A stretch of DNA of 64,000 nt from Alphaproteobacteria bacterium (GTDB lineage: Bacteria > Pseudomonadota > Alphaproteobacteria > JANQMY01), in NCBI GenBank assembly GCA_028289425.1, contig JANQPL010000017.1:186001-250000 (forward strand), in the 5' to 3' direction. Below the pieces are notes generated by a model. That model was not told the origin of the DNA and made no database searches. It saw only the letters and a program-made list of their open reading frames with translations. The position numbers were made by a program, and so were the translations under genes. This document shows positions 1 through 8,395 of the stretch, piece after piece; position 1 is the stretch's first letter, and the number at the start of each line of letters is the position of its first letter.

Positions 1-973
1 ACATCAGCTCCTGATTACCCGGCAGCAATCGCACAACGATATCTGCCGCCAATAAAAGTAACCCGCCCCCCAACGCACTTGGCAACAGTAGGGAACTCGG
101 CATGTGACCGACCAACGGTCTCATAACGTGGGGTACCACAAGCCCTACAAATCCGATCGCGCCCGCGACGGCCACCGAAGCCCCGACACATAGCGTCGTC
201 CCCAAAATGATCATCTGGCGTATACGGCGCAAATCCACACCTAGGCTTTGTGCGACATCCTCCCCCAAAGACAACGCGTCAAGACTTCTCCTGGACACTG
301 CAAGTAAGCCCCACCCAACAGCCATGAACGGCAATGAAATCCCCACATCCACCAAGCTGCGGTCGCGGACGGACCCCAATAGCCAAAAAATCATTTCGCT
401 CAAGGCAAACGGATTTGGCGACAGGTTCATCGCAAGGGACGTAAACGATACCGCTAAACTGCTCAGGGCGACACCGGCTAAAATGAGCGTTAACGGCGTC
501 GTATCCCGTAGGCTGATCAAAAGCAAAATGGTCATGGTAACGCTCGCCGACGCGATTGCGATCAACGGCGTGGCAAACCAGAATAAGGATCCAAGCCCGA
601 AATAGATGGACACAACGCCGCCGAAACCGGCGCTTGCCGACACGCCCATAATGCCGGGCTCAGCAAGCGGATTGCGGAACAGCCCTTGCAGGGCGGCACC
701 GGCCGCTCCCAACGACGCACCAATGATGACGGCCAGAAATGTTCTTGGAAAGCGGATCTCCTGCATGATGATGGCGCTGACGGACTTGTCCTGTTCCGCC
801 GGCCAGGACAACAATCCGGTCATTGCCTCCCAAAATCCGATCGGTTGATAGCCCGCAAAAAGGGAAACGACACAAACCACAGCCAGGACCGACCCTAGCA
901 AGGCATTTACTTTTGAGCCGTTCCATGTGCCGGCGCCAATGCCCTCTGCCAATACGCCGCTATCCTGGTTCAT
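1..973 (-). CDS. btuC: FecCD-family ABC permease (BtuC-like), 3' end cut by window edge
   Basis: This is the inner-membrane permease of a vitamin B12/siderophore-type ABC importer. The frame is open from an ATG at 973 to the left edge (324 residues visible), so the ORF track, which needs a stop, misses it. Reading the minus strand gives MNQDSGVLAEG at the N-terminus, then LQGLFRNPLAEPGIMG, a FecCD/BtuC signature, and GFVGLVVPHVMRPLVG near the C-terminus, which is the conserved loop that contacts the ATPase. About 20-25 residues should be missing beyond the edge (last seen NQELM). The start overlaps the end of the binding-protein gene by 14 nt, so the two are probably translationally coupled. 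The cobalamin riboswitch at the head of the operon supports B12 rather than iron as substrate. The ATPase gene (btuD) would be expected further left. Confidence 0.9.
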   Translation of the reverse strand, partial: MNQDSGVLAEGIGAGTWNGSKVNALLGSVLAVVCVVSLFAGYQPIGFWEAMTGLLSWPAEQDKSVSAIIMQEIRFPRTFLAVIIGASLGAAGAALQGLFRNPLAEPGIMGVSASAGFGGVVSIYFGLGSLFWFATPLIAIASASVTMTILLLISLRDTTPLTLILAGVALSSLAVSFTSLAMNLSPNPFALSEMIFWLLGSVRDRSLVDVGISLPFMAVGWGLLAVSRRSLDALSLGEDVAQSLGVDLRRIRQMIILGTTLCVGASVAVAGAIGFVGLVVPHVMRPLVGHMPSSLLLPSALGGGLLLLAADIVVRLLPGNQELM

Positions 974-1835
974 CGCTTTGCTGCTTCGTAATGCGGGCTC
1001 TACCGTCGACTAAGGCATCGAGAACTTTCGTCACAAAAGGACCGGCACAGATCCAATCAGCGCTCTTAATTTCGATTGCCGGGCTTCTGTCGACCAAGGA
1101 TCTGTACTGCGGATGTTTGGCAAACCCCGTCCGGGCGGAGCGTGCGAACCGATCTTGAAAACTAAGAACCATCACTTCCGGTGGGCGATCAAGAAGTGTT
1201 TCCAGATCGATGTGCTGCCAGCCGGTGACGCCAAGGTCGGCTGCATAGTTGCGGAATCCGGCGTGCTCAAACAGATCGTCAACGAATGTGCCTTCGCCGG
1301 GCGAACTGCCTGAGGGCAGAAAGTAAACTGCTAAGGGGCGGTGGCCGGATGATGCTAGGTCTAATGCCTTCCGGCGCACATTTGCAAACCGCGCCGCAAT
1401 TTCGCTGCCCTTGTTTGGTCGTCCGATCGCATTGGCGAAAGTTCGGGTGACCTGTTCGATTTCGCTGAGCGAGTTTGCGTCCGGAGCCCGTACGATTTTG
1501 AAACCCATTCGTTCGAGGAATGACGCCTTTCGATGGTGCCCCCATGTATCGAGGATCACGATCTGGGTGTCGCTGGCCAGTATCTGCTCCACACTGTCCC
1601 CGACGATCGGAAATCCTATTGCCTGTTCCGCAAGGGGTGAAATGTCCGGGTTCGTCGCATGAACGGACAGGCCGGCAATCTGTGAAGGATGGGCCAACAT
1701 GAGGACGAATTGGTCAGCACAAACGGAAGTGGAGACGACGCGTGGCAGCGTACCGTCCGATGCCGGTGCGTTCGCGGTGACTATAGTCACCGCGAACAGC
1801 ACAATAGACCCAATCGTTCTAAGTTTGCCAATCAA
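960..1835 (-). CDS. btuF: Periplasmic B12-type substrate-binding protein (BtuF-like)
   Basis: A 291-aa periplasmic binding protein of the helical-backbone (class III) type used by FecCD importers. It has an N-terminal signal sequence ending near NAPASDG and then VVSTSVCADQFVLML, the usual opening of the first lobe in BtuF-like proteins. A long helix joins the two lobes around residues 140-165. The start codon is TTG at 1835 with AAGGTG four bases upstream, and it overlaps the receptor gene by 17 nt. It would capture cobalamin delivered by the outer-membrane receptor and hand it to the permease. Substrate is inferred from the upstream riboswitch; from protein sequence alone a siderophore would be possible. 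Confidence 0.85.
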   Translation of the reverse strand: MIGKLRTIGSIVLFAVTIVTANAPASDGTLPRVVSTSVCADQFVLMLAHPSQIAGLSVHATNPDISPLAEQAIGFPIVGDSVEQILASDTQIVILDTWGHHRKASFLERMGFKIVRAPDANSLSEIEQVTRTFANAIGRPNKGSEIAARFANVRRKALDLASSGHRPLAVYFLPSGSSPGEGTFVDDLFEHAGFRNYAADLGVTGWQHIDLETLLDRPPEVMVLSFQDRFARSARTGFAKHPQYRSLVDRSPAIEIKSADWICAGPFVTKVLDALVDGRARITKQQSDEPG

Positions 1836-3756
1836 AGTTCACCTTTAGTCCGGCGAATGCGCCAATCCCTCTTGTTTCGAACCCGAAGACCTCTTGATAA
1901 TCCGCATCAAGAACGTTTTCAATGCGGCCGAACAGGGTCACATAGTCCGTCACGTCGAAAGATCCTGCCAAATTTAGCAGCACAAAGGAATCGAGGACCA
2001 GCCTGGTTGCCGGGAAGCTGGAAAAATCGTCATCCAGCTGATCGCTATTGTAATCGAGGGAGAGATTGAAATTACCTCGGCCCTGGGCGAACCGCACATC
2101 CGACTGGAAGCTCAGCAGTGTGTTGGGGCGCCGGATTTCCCGTTCCCCATTTTCGGTTGCCCGCAAATGTGAATAAGAGAAGGACAGAGTCCAATCCTCC
2201 AACGGGTTAGCATAGATCGATACCTCGACGCCTTCCCGCTTGCTTTCACCCGTCTCGTTGACAGGGGTGGGTAGGGCGGCCCCAAAATCGGTTGTGATTT
2301 CGTTCCGCAGGTTGGATTTGAAGTAAGTCACGTCAATCCGGGCAGCCCCATCGAAGAATTCACGCTCTCCGCCGATATCCCATCCGCGGGATGTTTCTGT
2401 TTGTAGGTCCGGGTTGCCCATAAATTGTGATGGAAAAAACCCGAACAGTTCGACAAATGTGGGATCCTTTGAGCCCGTCCCGTAGCTTCCGTGCACACGC
2501 ACATCGATAACCGGTACCTTCAGCGACCCAGTGCCGCGATAGGTGGTCTGATTGTCAAACATGTCGTTGTCGTCAAATCGTACCGCGCCAGTGGCGTAGA
2601 AGCGGTCTCCGATTCCGATATGGTACTCGCCGGTGATGCTCTTGGCAGTATCTTCTTGATCTTGGTTAGGGTCAAAAAGCGTTCCGAAAAATGTAAACGG
2701 CGTGCCAGTTTGGCCAAAGCGCTCTGTTTCCCGCTCCACAAGTAGTGTGGCGCGGTGGTCTAGTGGCTGCACAACATCCGTCGAGAAATTGACCGTGCTG
2801 AGCAGTTCGTATTTGACCCGCTGGCCGGACGTTCCCTCGACAACCTCAAGGCCATTGATGAAATTGGTATTTTCCGTATCAAGGATTGTCGCGGCGAATG
2901 TGTTTTCCCAATGCTCGTCGAATAGCTTGAGTGTCGCAAATACCCGCCCATAGGCCTGCCGCTGCCGGATCTCAAGATCGGCGTCCACAGGCGGACCAAA
3001 GCTTACGTCATCAAACTCGGATCGGCCTACGGAGAACCTTCCTACCACACCCACATGCAAGGCATCCGTCAGTGCGACCGATCCCTTGGCCGCGCCGGTC
3101 GCGTTCCGATACCCGTCCTTTTCCGACCCCAATTCCGACGTGTTGATACCGTCCGTTCTGAGAAAGGAACTGGACAGTGCAAAGTCGAAACCATCCCCAC
3201 CGCCCCTTAAGGCGCCGCCTGCTTGGCCCGTAGCGAATGATCCCCCCTCACCGAAACCGTGAAGTTGCACTCCCTTCTTGCCCGTCTTGGTGACGATGTT
3301 CACCACGCCGGCAAGGGCATCGCTGCCCCATAATGCGCTTTGCGGCCCGCGCAACACCTCAATGCGTTCGACCTCGTGCGCCAGCAGCGAATTGAAATCG
3401 AATTCCGAACCGAAGGCGGGGTCGTTCAATTCTATGCCATCTAAGACGATCAAAGCCTGGTTTGCTTCGGCGCCCCGGATGCGAATCTGGGTGACACCAC
3501 CCACACTGCCGGATCGGCTTACGGCCAGCGACGGCACGGAACGTAGGGCATCCGACAGCACACGAATCTGCCGGTTTTCAAGTTGTGTGTCGGTAAGGAC
3601 GGTCAGTGCGGACCCCACTTGATCCGCATTCAGCGGCGTGCGGCTCGCGGTGATGACAATCTCGTCCCGCTTCTCCTCCGCCTGAAGCGGCAGGGTGACG
3701 ACGCTTGAGGCGGTCCCCACGATTAACGTTGACCATAATAAATGCTTCTTCGTCAT
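1819..3756 (-). CDS. btuB: TonB-dependent outer-membrane receptor (BtuB-like)
   Basis: A 645-aa receptor, the usual length for BtuB. It has a signal peptide (residues 1 to about 26), a TonB box reading DEIVITASR, and a plug domain with TQIRIRGAEANQALIVLDGI and VERIEVLRGPQSALWGSDA, followed by a 22-strand-type beta-barrel ending near FAGLKVNFDW. It binds corrinoid outside the cell and imports it using TonB energy. The ATG at 3756 is preceded by GGAGAG at good spacing. It is the first gene after the cobalamin riboswitch and should be repressed when B12 is plentiful. The btuF-like and btuC-like genes follow with overlaps, so all three are likely one transcript. Confidence 0.9.
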   Translation of the reverse strand: MTKKHLLWSTLIVGTASSVVTLPLQAEEKRDEIVITASRTPLNADQVGSALTVLTDTQLENRQIRVLSDALRSVPSLAVSRSGSVGGVTQIRIRGAEANQALIVLDGIELNDPAFGSEFDFNSLLAHEVERIEVLRGPQSALWGSDALAGVVNIVTKTGKKGVQLHGFGEGGSFATGQAGGALRGGGDGFDFALSSSFLRTDGINTSELGSEKDGYRNATGAAKGSVALTDALHVGVVGRFSVGRSEFDDVSFGPPVDADLEIRQRQAYGRVFATLKLFDEHWENTFAATILDTENTNFINGLEVVEGTSGQRVKYELLSTVNFSTDVVQPLDHRATLLVERETERFGQTGTPFTFFGTLFDPNQDQEDTAKSITGEYHIGIGDRFYATGAVRFDDNDMFDNQTTYRGTGSLKVPVIDVRVHGSYGTGSKDPTFVELFGFFPSQFMGNPDLQTETSRGWDIGGEREFFDGAARIDVTYFKSNLRNEITTDFGAALPTPVNETGESKREGVEVSIYANPLEDWTLSFSYSHLRATENGEREIRRPNTLLSFQSDVRFAQGRGNFNLSLDYNSDQLDDDFSSFPATRLVLDSFVLLNLAGSFDVTDYVTLFGRIENVLDADYQEVFGFETRGIGAFAGLKVNFDWQT

Positions 3757-3989
3757 TAGACTCTCCGGTACGTAGTGTGCGGACGAAATAAGCGATCGTC
3801 GGCACAGTTAAGACGGCCGGCCTTGACGTCAAAGAGCGGTTTTCATTTGTGGAGAGTGTCTCAAAATTCCATCAGTGATCTGTTTCACTGAACCCCCACG
3901 AAAATCCATCCGCAATGAAGCGCCAATTCCGGGCGCGTCACCGCAACGGATTTCCGTTCCCTCCAAGACACCCCGCTTGTCGGGGAGGC

Positions 3990-4165
3990 GACGCTCGTGA
4001 TGGCAGGTTTCCTGGCTCGCGAGTCAGGGCGTCTCTCCGCCTTCCCAGACAATCTGTCCAGTGGCATACGTGAAGTGACGCTCGTCGCTTACAGTTGCGG
4101 GGGCAGCTTCGGCGTTGTTCGCAGAGCGAACGCACCGAATTCCCTTGAGCCCTTTCGGGACCATC
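3990..4165 (-). promoter_or_regulatory. Cobalamin (AdoCbl) riboswitch
   Basis: The minus-strand leader of the btuB-like gene contains the conserved riboswitch blocks in the right order: GGGAATTCGGTG, then GCTGCCCCCGCAACTGTAA, then TGCCACTG (the B12 box), then CTGGGAAGGCG, and finally GAGCCAGGAAACCTGCC. These are the standard core elements of the Rfam cobalamin family. Just downstream (3971-3985) lies a short CCCCG/CGGGG hairpin that could belong to the expression platform. About 230 nt separate the aptamer from the btuB start. The exact 5' boundary is approximate. Confidence 0.95.
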
Positions 4166-4224
4166 ACTGGGCGCACTTAAACGGAAACTTGTCCGGCTGA
4201 CAAGTGCTGTTATGCGGGATGTCG

Positions 4225-5364
4225 CTATTGGGTCGACGGATAAGTGCCGCTAAGGCGGGATTCCTTAAAGATTGCCTTGAGTAAGGCGATGGGGCTTGCC
4301 GGATTGAAGCCGCGTTTGCGGTTGCGGGCGCCTACTTCGAACAACAAAGAATGCTGCCGGAAAAGGGAACGATAGGCGTCGATCAGCTTAGTGCGACTGT
4401 CCCAAATGTGGGTTGCCTCACCGCCGGCGCCGTTAACTTCGATGATGGAAAATCCGTGGCCCGCCTGCAAATCCTCAATGTCTTCAAAACGCACGTCAAA
4501 GCGCCCAAAGTAAAACTCAGGGATCTGTTTTGCGACGCGGTCGAAGGCTTGTGTCATCGCGGTGGTGATCAGGTCGTTGCCGTTTTTAAAGATCGTTCCC
4601 CGCGAGTGACTTCCCGCAAAGGCCAGGCGAAACGGCTTGCCCGCCGGCAAAACGGTCTTCAGCGCACTTTTGTGGCGCTCAAGGTAAAGATGGGGAACGC
4701 GACCCGCCCGGCGATCTTGGTGAATGAGTTCTTCAAGCGTCGAACGCCCATCGCCGGTTACGTGCGGGAAATATTTCAGCGTGAGTGAAATGATTTGGCC
4801 GGTTTCTTCCCCAGGCAATCTGACATAGAAGACACCCGCTTCGCCGTCGTAGGGAATGAGTTGTTGCAGCAGCAATCTATTGCCTGTCGGAAATTCAGAC
4901 AAGTAAGCGCGCAAGTCATCGTCATTGCGCACGGGCCGAACGCCCACGCCGCGCATTCCCAAATCCGGTTTGGCGACAACGGGATAGGACAGGCCTGCTT
5001 TTGCCAATGCGGTTTTGGCGCGTTGAAGGTCCAATTCCACATCGTCCGTGTGGCTACGAATTTGGGTCACAAAAGGCGCCACCAGCGAGCGTGCTTCTCT
5101 GTGCATTGTGTCGATCACGTCGGCCTTGGATTCGCCCATCAGACCGCCCATTGGAAATAGGGGGTTTGCAACCGTTGCCAGGGTGGTGCTGCGATACTTG
5201 GCAGCTAAATACGCCCATAAGAGCCCCACTGGTGCGTAAAACAGATAAGAAGGCCAGAACTCGAAAAAAGACAGTGCAGGCCCTTCTAGGTCAAGCGGCG
5301 GCATGCCCGCGTGAGGCTTTGTCGCTGAGAGTTTTGTAGGTGACTGAATATCAAGCGCGGTCAT
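4225..5364 (-). CDS. ATP-grasp domain protein
   Basis: A 379-aa protein. The first 60 residues include a hydrophobic stretch (FFEFWPSYLFYAPVGLLWAYLA) that may lie on or in the membrane. Residues of about 125-330 match an ATP-grasp fold: YPVVAKPDLGMRGVGV is the nucleotide-binding lysine and glycine loop, LLLQQLIPYDGEAGVFY follows, and FSIIEVNGAGGEATH holds the metal-binding Glu/Asn. Such enzymes join a carboxylate to an amine or alcohol through an acyl-phosphate, but the substrate cannot be told here. The ATG has AGGAAC upstream and lies 9 nt after the DedA stop, so it is the last gene of a three-gene operon. Confidence 0.8.
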   Translation of the reverse strand: MTALDIQSPTKLSATKPHAGMPPLDLEGPALSFFEFWPSYLFYAPVGLLWAYLAAKYRSTTLATVANPLFPMGGLMGESKADVIDTMHREARSLVAPFVTQIRSHTDDVELDLQRAKTALAKAGLSYPVVAKPDLGMRGVGVRPVRNDDDLRAYLSEFPTGNRLLLQQLIPYDGEAGVFYVRLPGEETGQIISLTLKYFPHVTGDGRSTLEELIHQDRRAGRVPHLYLERHKSALKTVLPAGKPFRLAFAGSHSRGTIFKNGNDLITTAMTQAFDRVAKQIPEFYFGRFDVRFEDIEDLQAGHGFSIIEVNGAGGEATHIWDSRTKLIDAYRSLFRQHSLLFEVGARNRKRGFNPASPIALLKAIFKESRLSGTYPSTQ

Positions 5365-5373
5365 GACACGTTC

Positions 5374-5952
5374 CTAAACCGTCTTTGGGCGACGAAATTC
5401 GTTCACGAAAGGATAGATGAAGAACGCGACGGCCACCGCCAGCCCGGCAAGCCATCCCCATGTTCCCGCGAACTCGATGATCATCTGACCGAAGAAATAG
5501 ACCGCGAAGAACAAGCCGGCGGTCCAAACGCCCGCCGCGATCAGGACAACGCCCGCGAATTTGGCAAAAGACACTCCCAAAAATCCCGCGCCCGTATATG
5601 TCGGCAGCCGCACGCCGGGCGCGAACCGCACACCGATCAGTGTACTGAGCAGACGACGATCCAGCCATTCTTGTGCTCGGCCAATCCGTTCCTCGCGCAC
5701 ATATTTTCGCGCCCATTGGTTCCGTGCGGCGAGCCAGCCAAGTCCGTAAAGGCCGAAATCGCCAAGAACAATGCCCACGTAAAGTCCGGTCAATGCATAA
5801 GGCACGGGCACTAAATGCATGGCCGCCAATAGGGCGCCAATGGTCGTTGCGGCATCTTCCAGAACGAACGTGAACAGGGCGAGGGCGACGGCAATCACAA
5901 AGGGATCGGAGGCGAGCGGGCCCAGCAATTGTAGAAACTGATCGACCGTCAT
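5374..5952 (-). CDS. DedA/VTT-family membrane protein
   Basis: The ORF track starts at 6009, but the ATG at 5952 (MTVDQFLQLLG) overlaps the upstream stop as ATGA and gives a normal 192-aa DedA length. The protein has several membrane helices. It carries the family features GDFGLYGLGWLAAR and RFAPGVRLPTYTGAGFLGVSFAKF, the latter matching the conserved F.R..PG.R......G pattern of the VTT (SNARE-associated) domain. DedA proteins are linked to lipid flipping and to membrane-potential and cell-envelope maintenance. Its neighbours are an exported hydrolase and an ATP-grasp enzyme, which suggests a shared envelope job, but that is inference. Confidence 0.85.
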   Translation of the reverse strand: MTVDQFLQLLGPLASDPFVIAVALALFTFVLEDAATTIGALLAAMHLVPVPYALTGLYVGIVLGDFGLYGLGWLAARNQWARKYVREERIGRAQEWLDRRLLSTLIGVRFAPGVRLPTYTGAGFLGVSFAKFAGVVLIAAGVWTAGLFFAVYFFGQMIIEFAGTWGWLAGLAVAVAFFIYPFVNEFRRPKTV

Positions 5953-6803
5953 TTGTTCAATCCAACCAGCGTGTGAATCGCAGCGTCGATCTCCGCTTTG
6001 GAGTTCCACGGCAAGAAATGATTCTGCCCTTCAAGAGTGACAATCGTGACGCGGTCATTCGCGCCGAACTGTTCCTCCATGTAAGCGACATTCTCATAGG
6101 GAACTAAATTGTCGACCGTGCCATGAATGATCACAATCGGCTGTTCAATGGTGCCTAGTTTCGATTGCAGCTCTTCCAGCTCGGGCTTCAGCGCCAGCAA
6201 TTCGAGATTCGCGTTGCGAATGGACCGCGGCAACAACATTCTTAGGGGCCACCATTCGCCCACCGGCTGCATGAAGTGGATTTTTTCAAGTGCCGGGTCA
6301 AGAGAACCGGCGGCAATGACAATTCCCGCCACTTGATCGGGCATGTCCGCTGCTACCTGCGCGACAACGGGTCCCCCCAGCGAATGTCCAATGAGTATGG
6401 GCCATTTTCCATCGCGCTCGACCAGAAGAGGACGAAGTGCATCTGCTTGCATGGATAGGTCGACAACCGCGCGTCGTGGGCCGCTTTCACCGAAACCCGG
6501 GCGGTCCACGGCGATAAACTCAAACCCCTCGGGAACGTCTTTGAGATAGTCCTCCCAAACATCGGCCGACCCAGGAGTGCCATGCACGAATATGACACGC
6601 TGGCCGATTGGGTCGCCCGCGGACAAGTAGCTCAATTGCCCATCAATTGAATCCGCTTGTGTATATTCCCGCTTGAACGGGGATTCCGCCGGTTTGCCGG
6701 CTTGTGCCGTGGAGATCGGGGGGGCGGTCGTCAGCGCAGTCACAACCAGCGCCGCCGTGTGCAGCTCCCTATTGTGACGCTTTCTGGATGGACGCCGCAT
6801 CAT
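5949..6803 (-). CDS. Exported alpha/beta hydrolase
   Basis: A 284-aa serine hydrolase with an N-terminal signal-like region (AALVVTALTTAPPISTAQA), so probably periplasmic. The catalytic machinery is complete: an oxyanion-hole loop VHGTPGS, nucleophile elbow GHSLGG, acid loop HGTVDNLVP and a C-terminal histidine in GQNHFLPW. The long segment between nucleophile and acid is the cap. Substrate is unknown; esterase, lipase-like or epoxide-hydrolase-like activity would all fit. It is the first gene of the operon with the DedA and ATP-grasp genes and overlaps dedA by 4 nt. Confidence 0.85.
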   Translation of the reverse strand: MMRRPSRKRHNRELHTAALVVTALTTAPPISTAQAGKPAESPFKREYTQADSIDGQLSYLSAGDPIGQRVIFVHGTPGSADVWEDYLKDVPEGFEFIAVDRPGFGESGPRRAVVDLSMQADALRPLLVERDGKWPILIGHSLGGPVVAQVAADMPDQVAGIVIAAGSLDPALEKIHFMQPVGEWWPLRMLLPRSIRNANLELLALKPELEELQSKLGTIEQPIVIIHGTVDNLVPYENVAYMEEQFGANDRVTIVTLEGQNHFLPWNSKAEIDAAIHTLVGLNK

Positions 6804-6958
6804 TACTGACAGCCCGTTCTATCTCACCGATGCAGGACAGCCCTGACATCTCCCTCTCGTGAAATATGGCCGGTGCGGCAAAAGATGCAAATCACAGAGC
6901 GCCAACGCTTTCGTGATTTACCCGTTTCGGGTGATGGTACGTGTTTTGTGCGGTTTTG

Positions 6959-7507
6959 TTACGCTTTTTGCGTGCTGGAGCCGCAATCGCTTGGCGTGTT
7001 TGGCTCCAACGTTTCCACAGTGGATACGGGACCCCGATTGAGTTCAAACCCTTCCAAAAGTGCCGCCTCGTCGGCCAGCTCAGGCGGTAGCTTCGCCAAG
7101 ATATCGCCACGGCCGCCTTTTTTGGCGGGCACGAAGGGGTTGTCCGTAATCCCCAGAAAATCGCGCACGCGCAGCAAATGATGCTCAAGCTCGTCGACAA
7201 ATTGGGGGATCTGATCGCCCATTGATGCAGAGTCTTTTTCGAAGGCCTCCCGAAACTGGCCAACCATTTCCAAGAGCTCGGCCAATTCTTCGACAACGTG
7301 ACCAGAGGCGGGGGCCGAAAGCGTTTCCAGAGCGTGTGATTGAGAAGCCGAGTACCTCTCGATCGCTGCAAGAATCTCTACAGTATCTGCATGGCGATTG
7401 CGTCTGGCGTGTTCCTCGATGAACCACCGCCCTTGCGCTGTCGATGTCACCGCGTTGTAGATGGCTTCAAAATCACGATTGGATTCCTGAAACTTTCGGG
7501 CCGGCAT
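6959..7507 (-). CDS. Conserved hypothetical protein with a GRWFIEEHARRNRHADT motif
   Basis: The track ORF begins at 7564. The ATG at 7507 (MPARKFQESNRDF) has GGAG eight bases upstream and looks better, giving 182 aa. The N-terminal block DFEAIYNAVTSTAQGRWFIEEH followed by ARRNRHADT resembles an N-terminal motif I recall from uncharacterised alphaproteobacterial proteins, some of them annotated as chemotaxis-associated. The middle is helical and acidic (HVVEELAELLEMVGQFREAFEKD) and a DELEHHLLRVRDFLGITDNPF helix follows. No catalytic motif is visible and there is no signal peptide, so it is likely cytosolic. It stands alone, with no obvious operon partner. Confidence 0.6.
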   Translation of the reverse strand: MPARKFQESNRDFEAIYNAVTSTAQGRWFIEEHARRNRHADTVEILAAIERYSASQSHALETLSAPASGHVVEELAELLEMVGQFREAFEKDSASMGDQIPQFVDELEHHLLRVRDFLGITDNPFVPAKKGGRGDILAKLPPELADEAALLEGFELNRGPVSTVETLEPNTPSDCGSSTQKA

Positions 7508-7762
7508 TAAGGATACTCCGATCACGATGTGCTTGTACGGACCGTCGACCAATTCGGCGGGCATTTCGGTTTGGTCATGATTTTTGCTTGGATCAGTTGA
7601 AGATTGGTTGACCGTTAATCGGCAATGTTAAGTATTTGTGCGGAAGAAATAGTCGCCAGGGGCAGTCCTCATTAAATATAACCCAATGTTTCCGTAGATT
7701 TTTTTGCAACGGTTGCTACATTCGCGGGCGGATTAATCTACAGAAATACAATAGTTTGGTTA

Positions 7763-8395
7763 ATGGATCTTGGAATCGACATAGACCAGGTAAAGGGCTT
7801 TCTCGACCCGACTGAAGGCGCGGCGCTGCACGCCGTTGCAACGGAAGTGGGCACCACGGGACCTTGCCTCGAGGTGGGGAGTTATTGCGGGAAATCGACG
7901 GTCTATATTGGTGCTGCGTGCAAGGCCGCCGGATCGCATTTGTTTGCTGTGGATCACCATCGCGGGTCGGAAGAAAACCAGCGCGGCGAGCAGTATCACG
8001 ATCCGGATCTATTTGATCCGTTCACGGCGCGGCTGGACAGCCTGCCGTTTTTCAGGCGCACGCTCTTCAAGGCGGGATTGGAAGAGACCGTTATTCCGAT
8101 TGTCGGCCCCTCGCAGCAAGTGGCCAAATACTGGTCCACCCCGCTGTCGTTTCTTTTCATTGACGGCGGTCACAGCATGAAAGCAGCGCTCGGGGACTAT
8201 CAATTGTGGACCCGGCACGTGCGTCCCGGCGGCGTGGTCGCGATTCATGACGTATTCCCAAATCCCGCCGATGGCGGCAGACCGCCCTACGAAATCTACA
8301 AGCTGGCGCTGATGTCGGGACTCTTCGAAGAGTTAGCGATGGTAAAGTCGCTCGCTCTCCTCCGGCGCCTCGGGGATGCGGGTCTCCACAAATAG
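7763..8395 (+). CDS. Class I SAM-dependent methyltransferase (Methyltransf_24 type)
   Basis: A 210-aa Rossmann methyltransferase. The SAM loop is CLEVGSYCGKSTVYIG, the acidic residue after strand 2 lies in LFAVDHHRG, and SFLFIDGGHSMKAALGDYQ is typical of the Methyltransf_24 (macrocin/cephalosporin-type O-methyltransferase) group, followed by GGVVAIHDVF. The substrate is not known, but the next genes are a glycosyltransferase and another methyltransferase, so a sugar or glycan acceptor is plausible. Its 3' end overlaps the convergent toroid gene by 63 nt, so the last 21 codons of both genes share DNA. Confidence 0.8.
   Translation: MDLGIDIDQVKGFLDPTEGAALHAVATEVGTTGPCLEVGSYCGKSTVYIGAACKAAGSHLFAVDHHRGSEENQRGEQYHDPDLFDPFTARLDSLPFFRRTLFKAGLEETVIPIVGPSQQVAKYWSTPLSFLFIDGGHSMKAALGDYQLWTRHVRPGGVVAIHDVFPNPADGGRPPYEIYKLALMSGLFEELAMVKSLALLRRLGDAGLHK

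Noticed and set aside
207-848. Two plus-strand ORFs at the left edge
   Set aside because: They lie over the minus-strand FecCD permease, whose translation shows clear family motifs.
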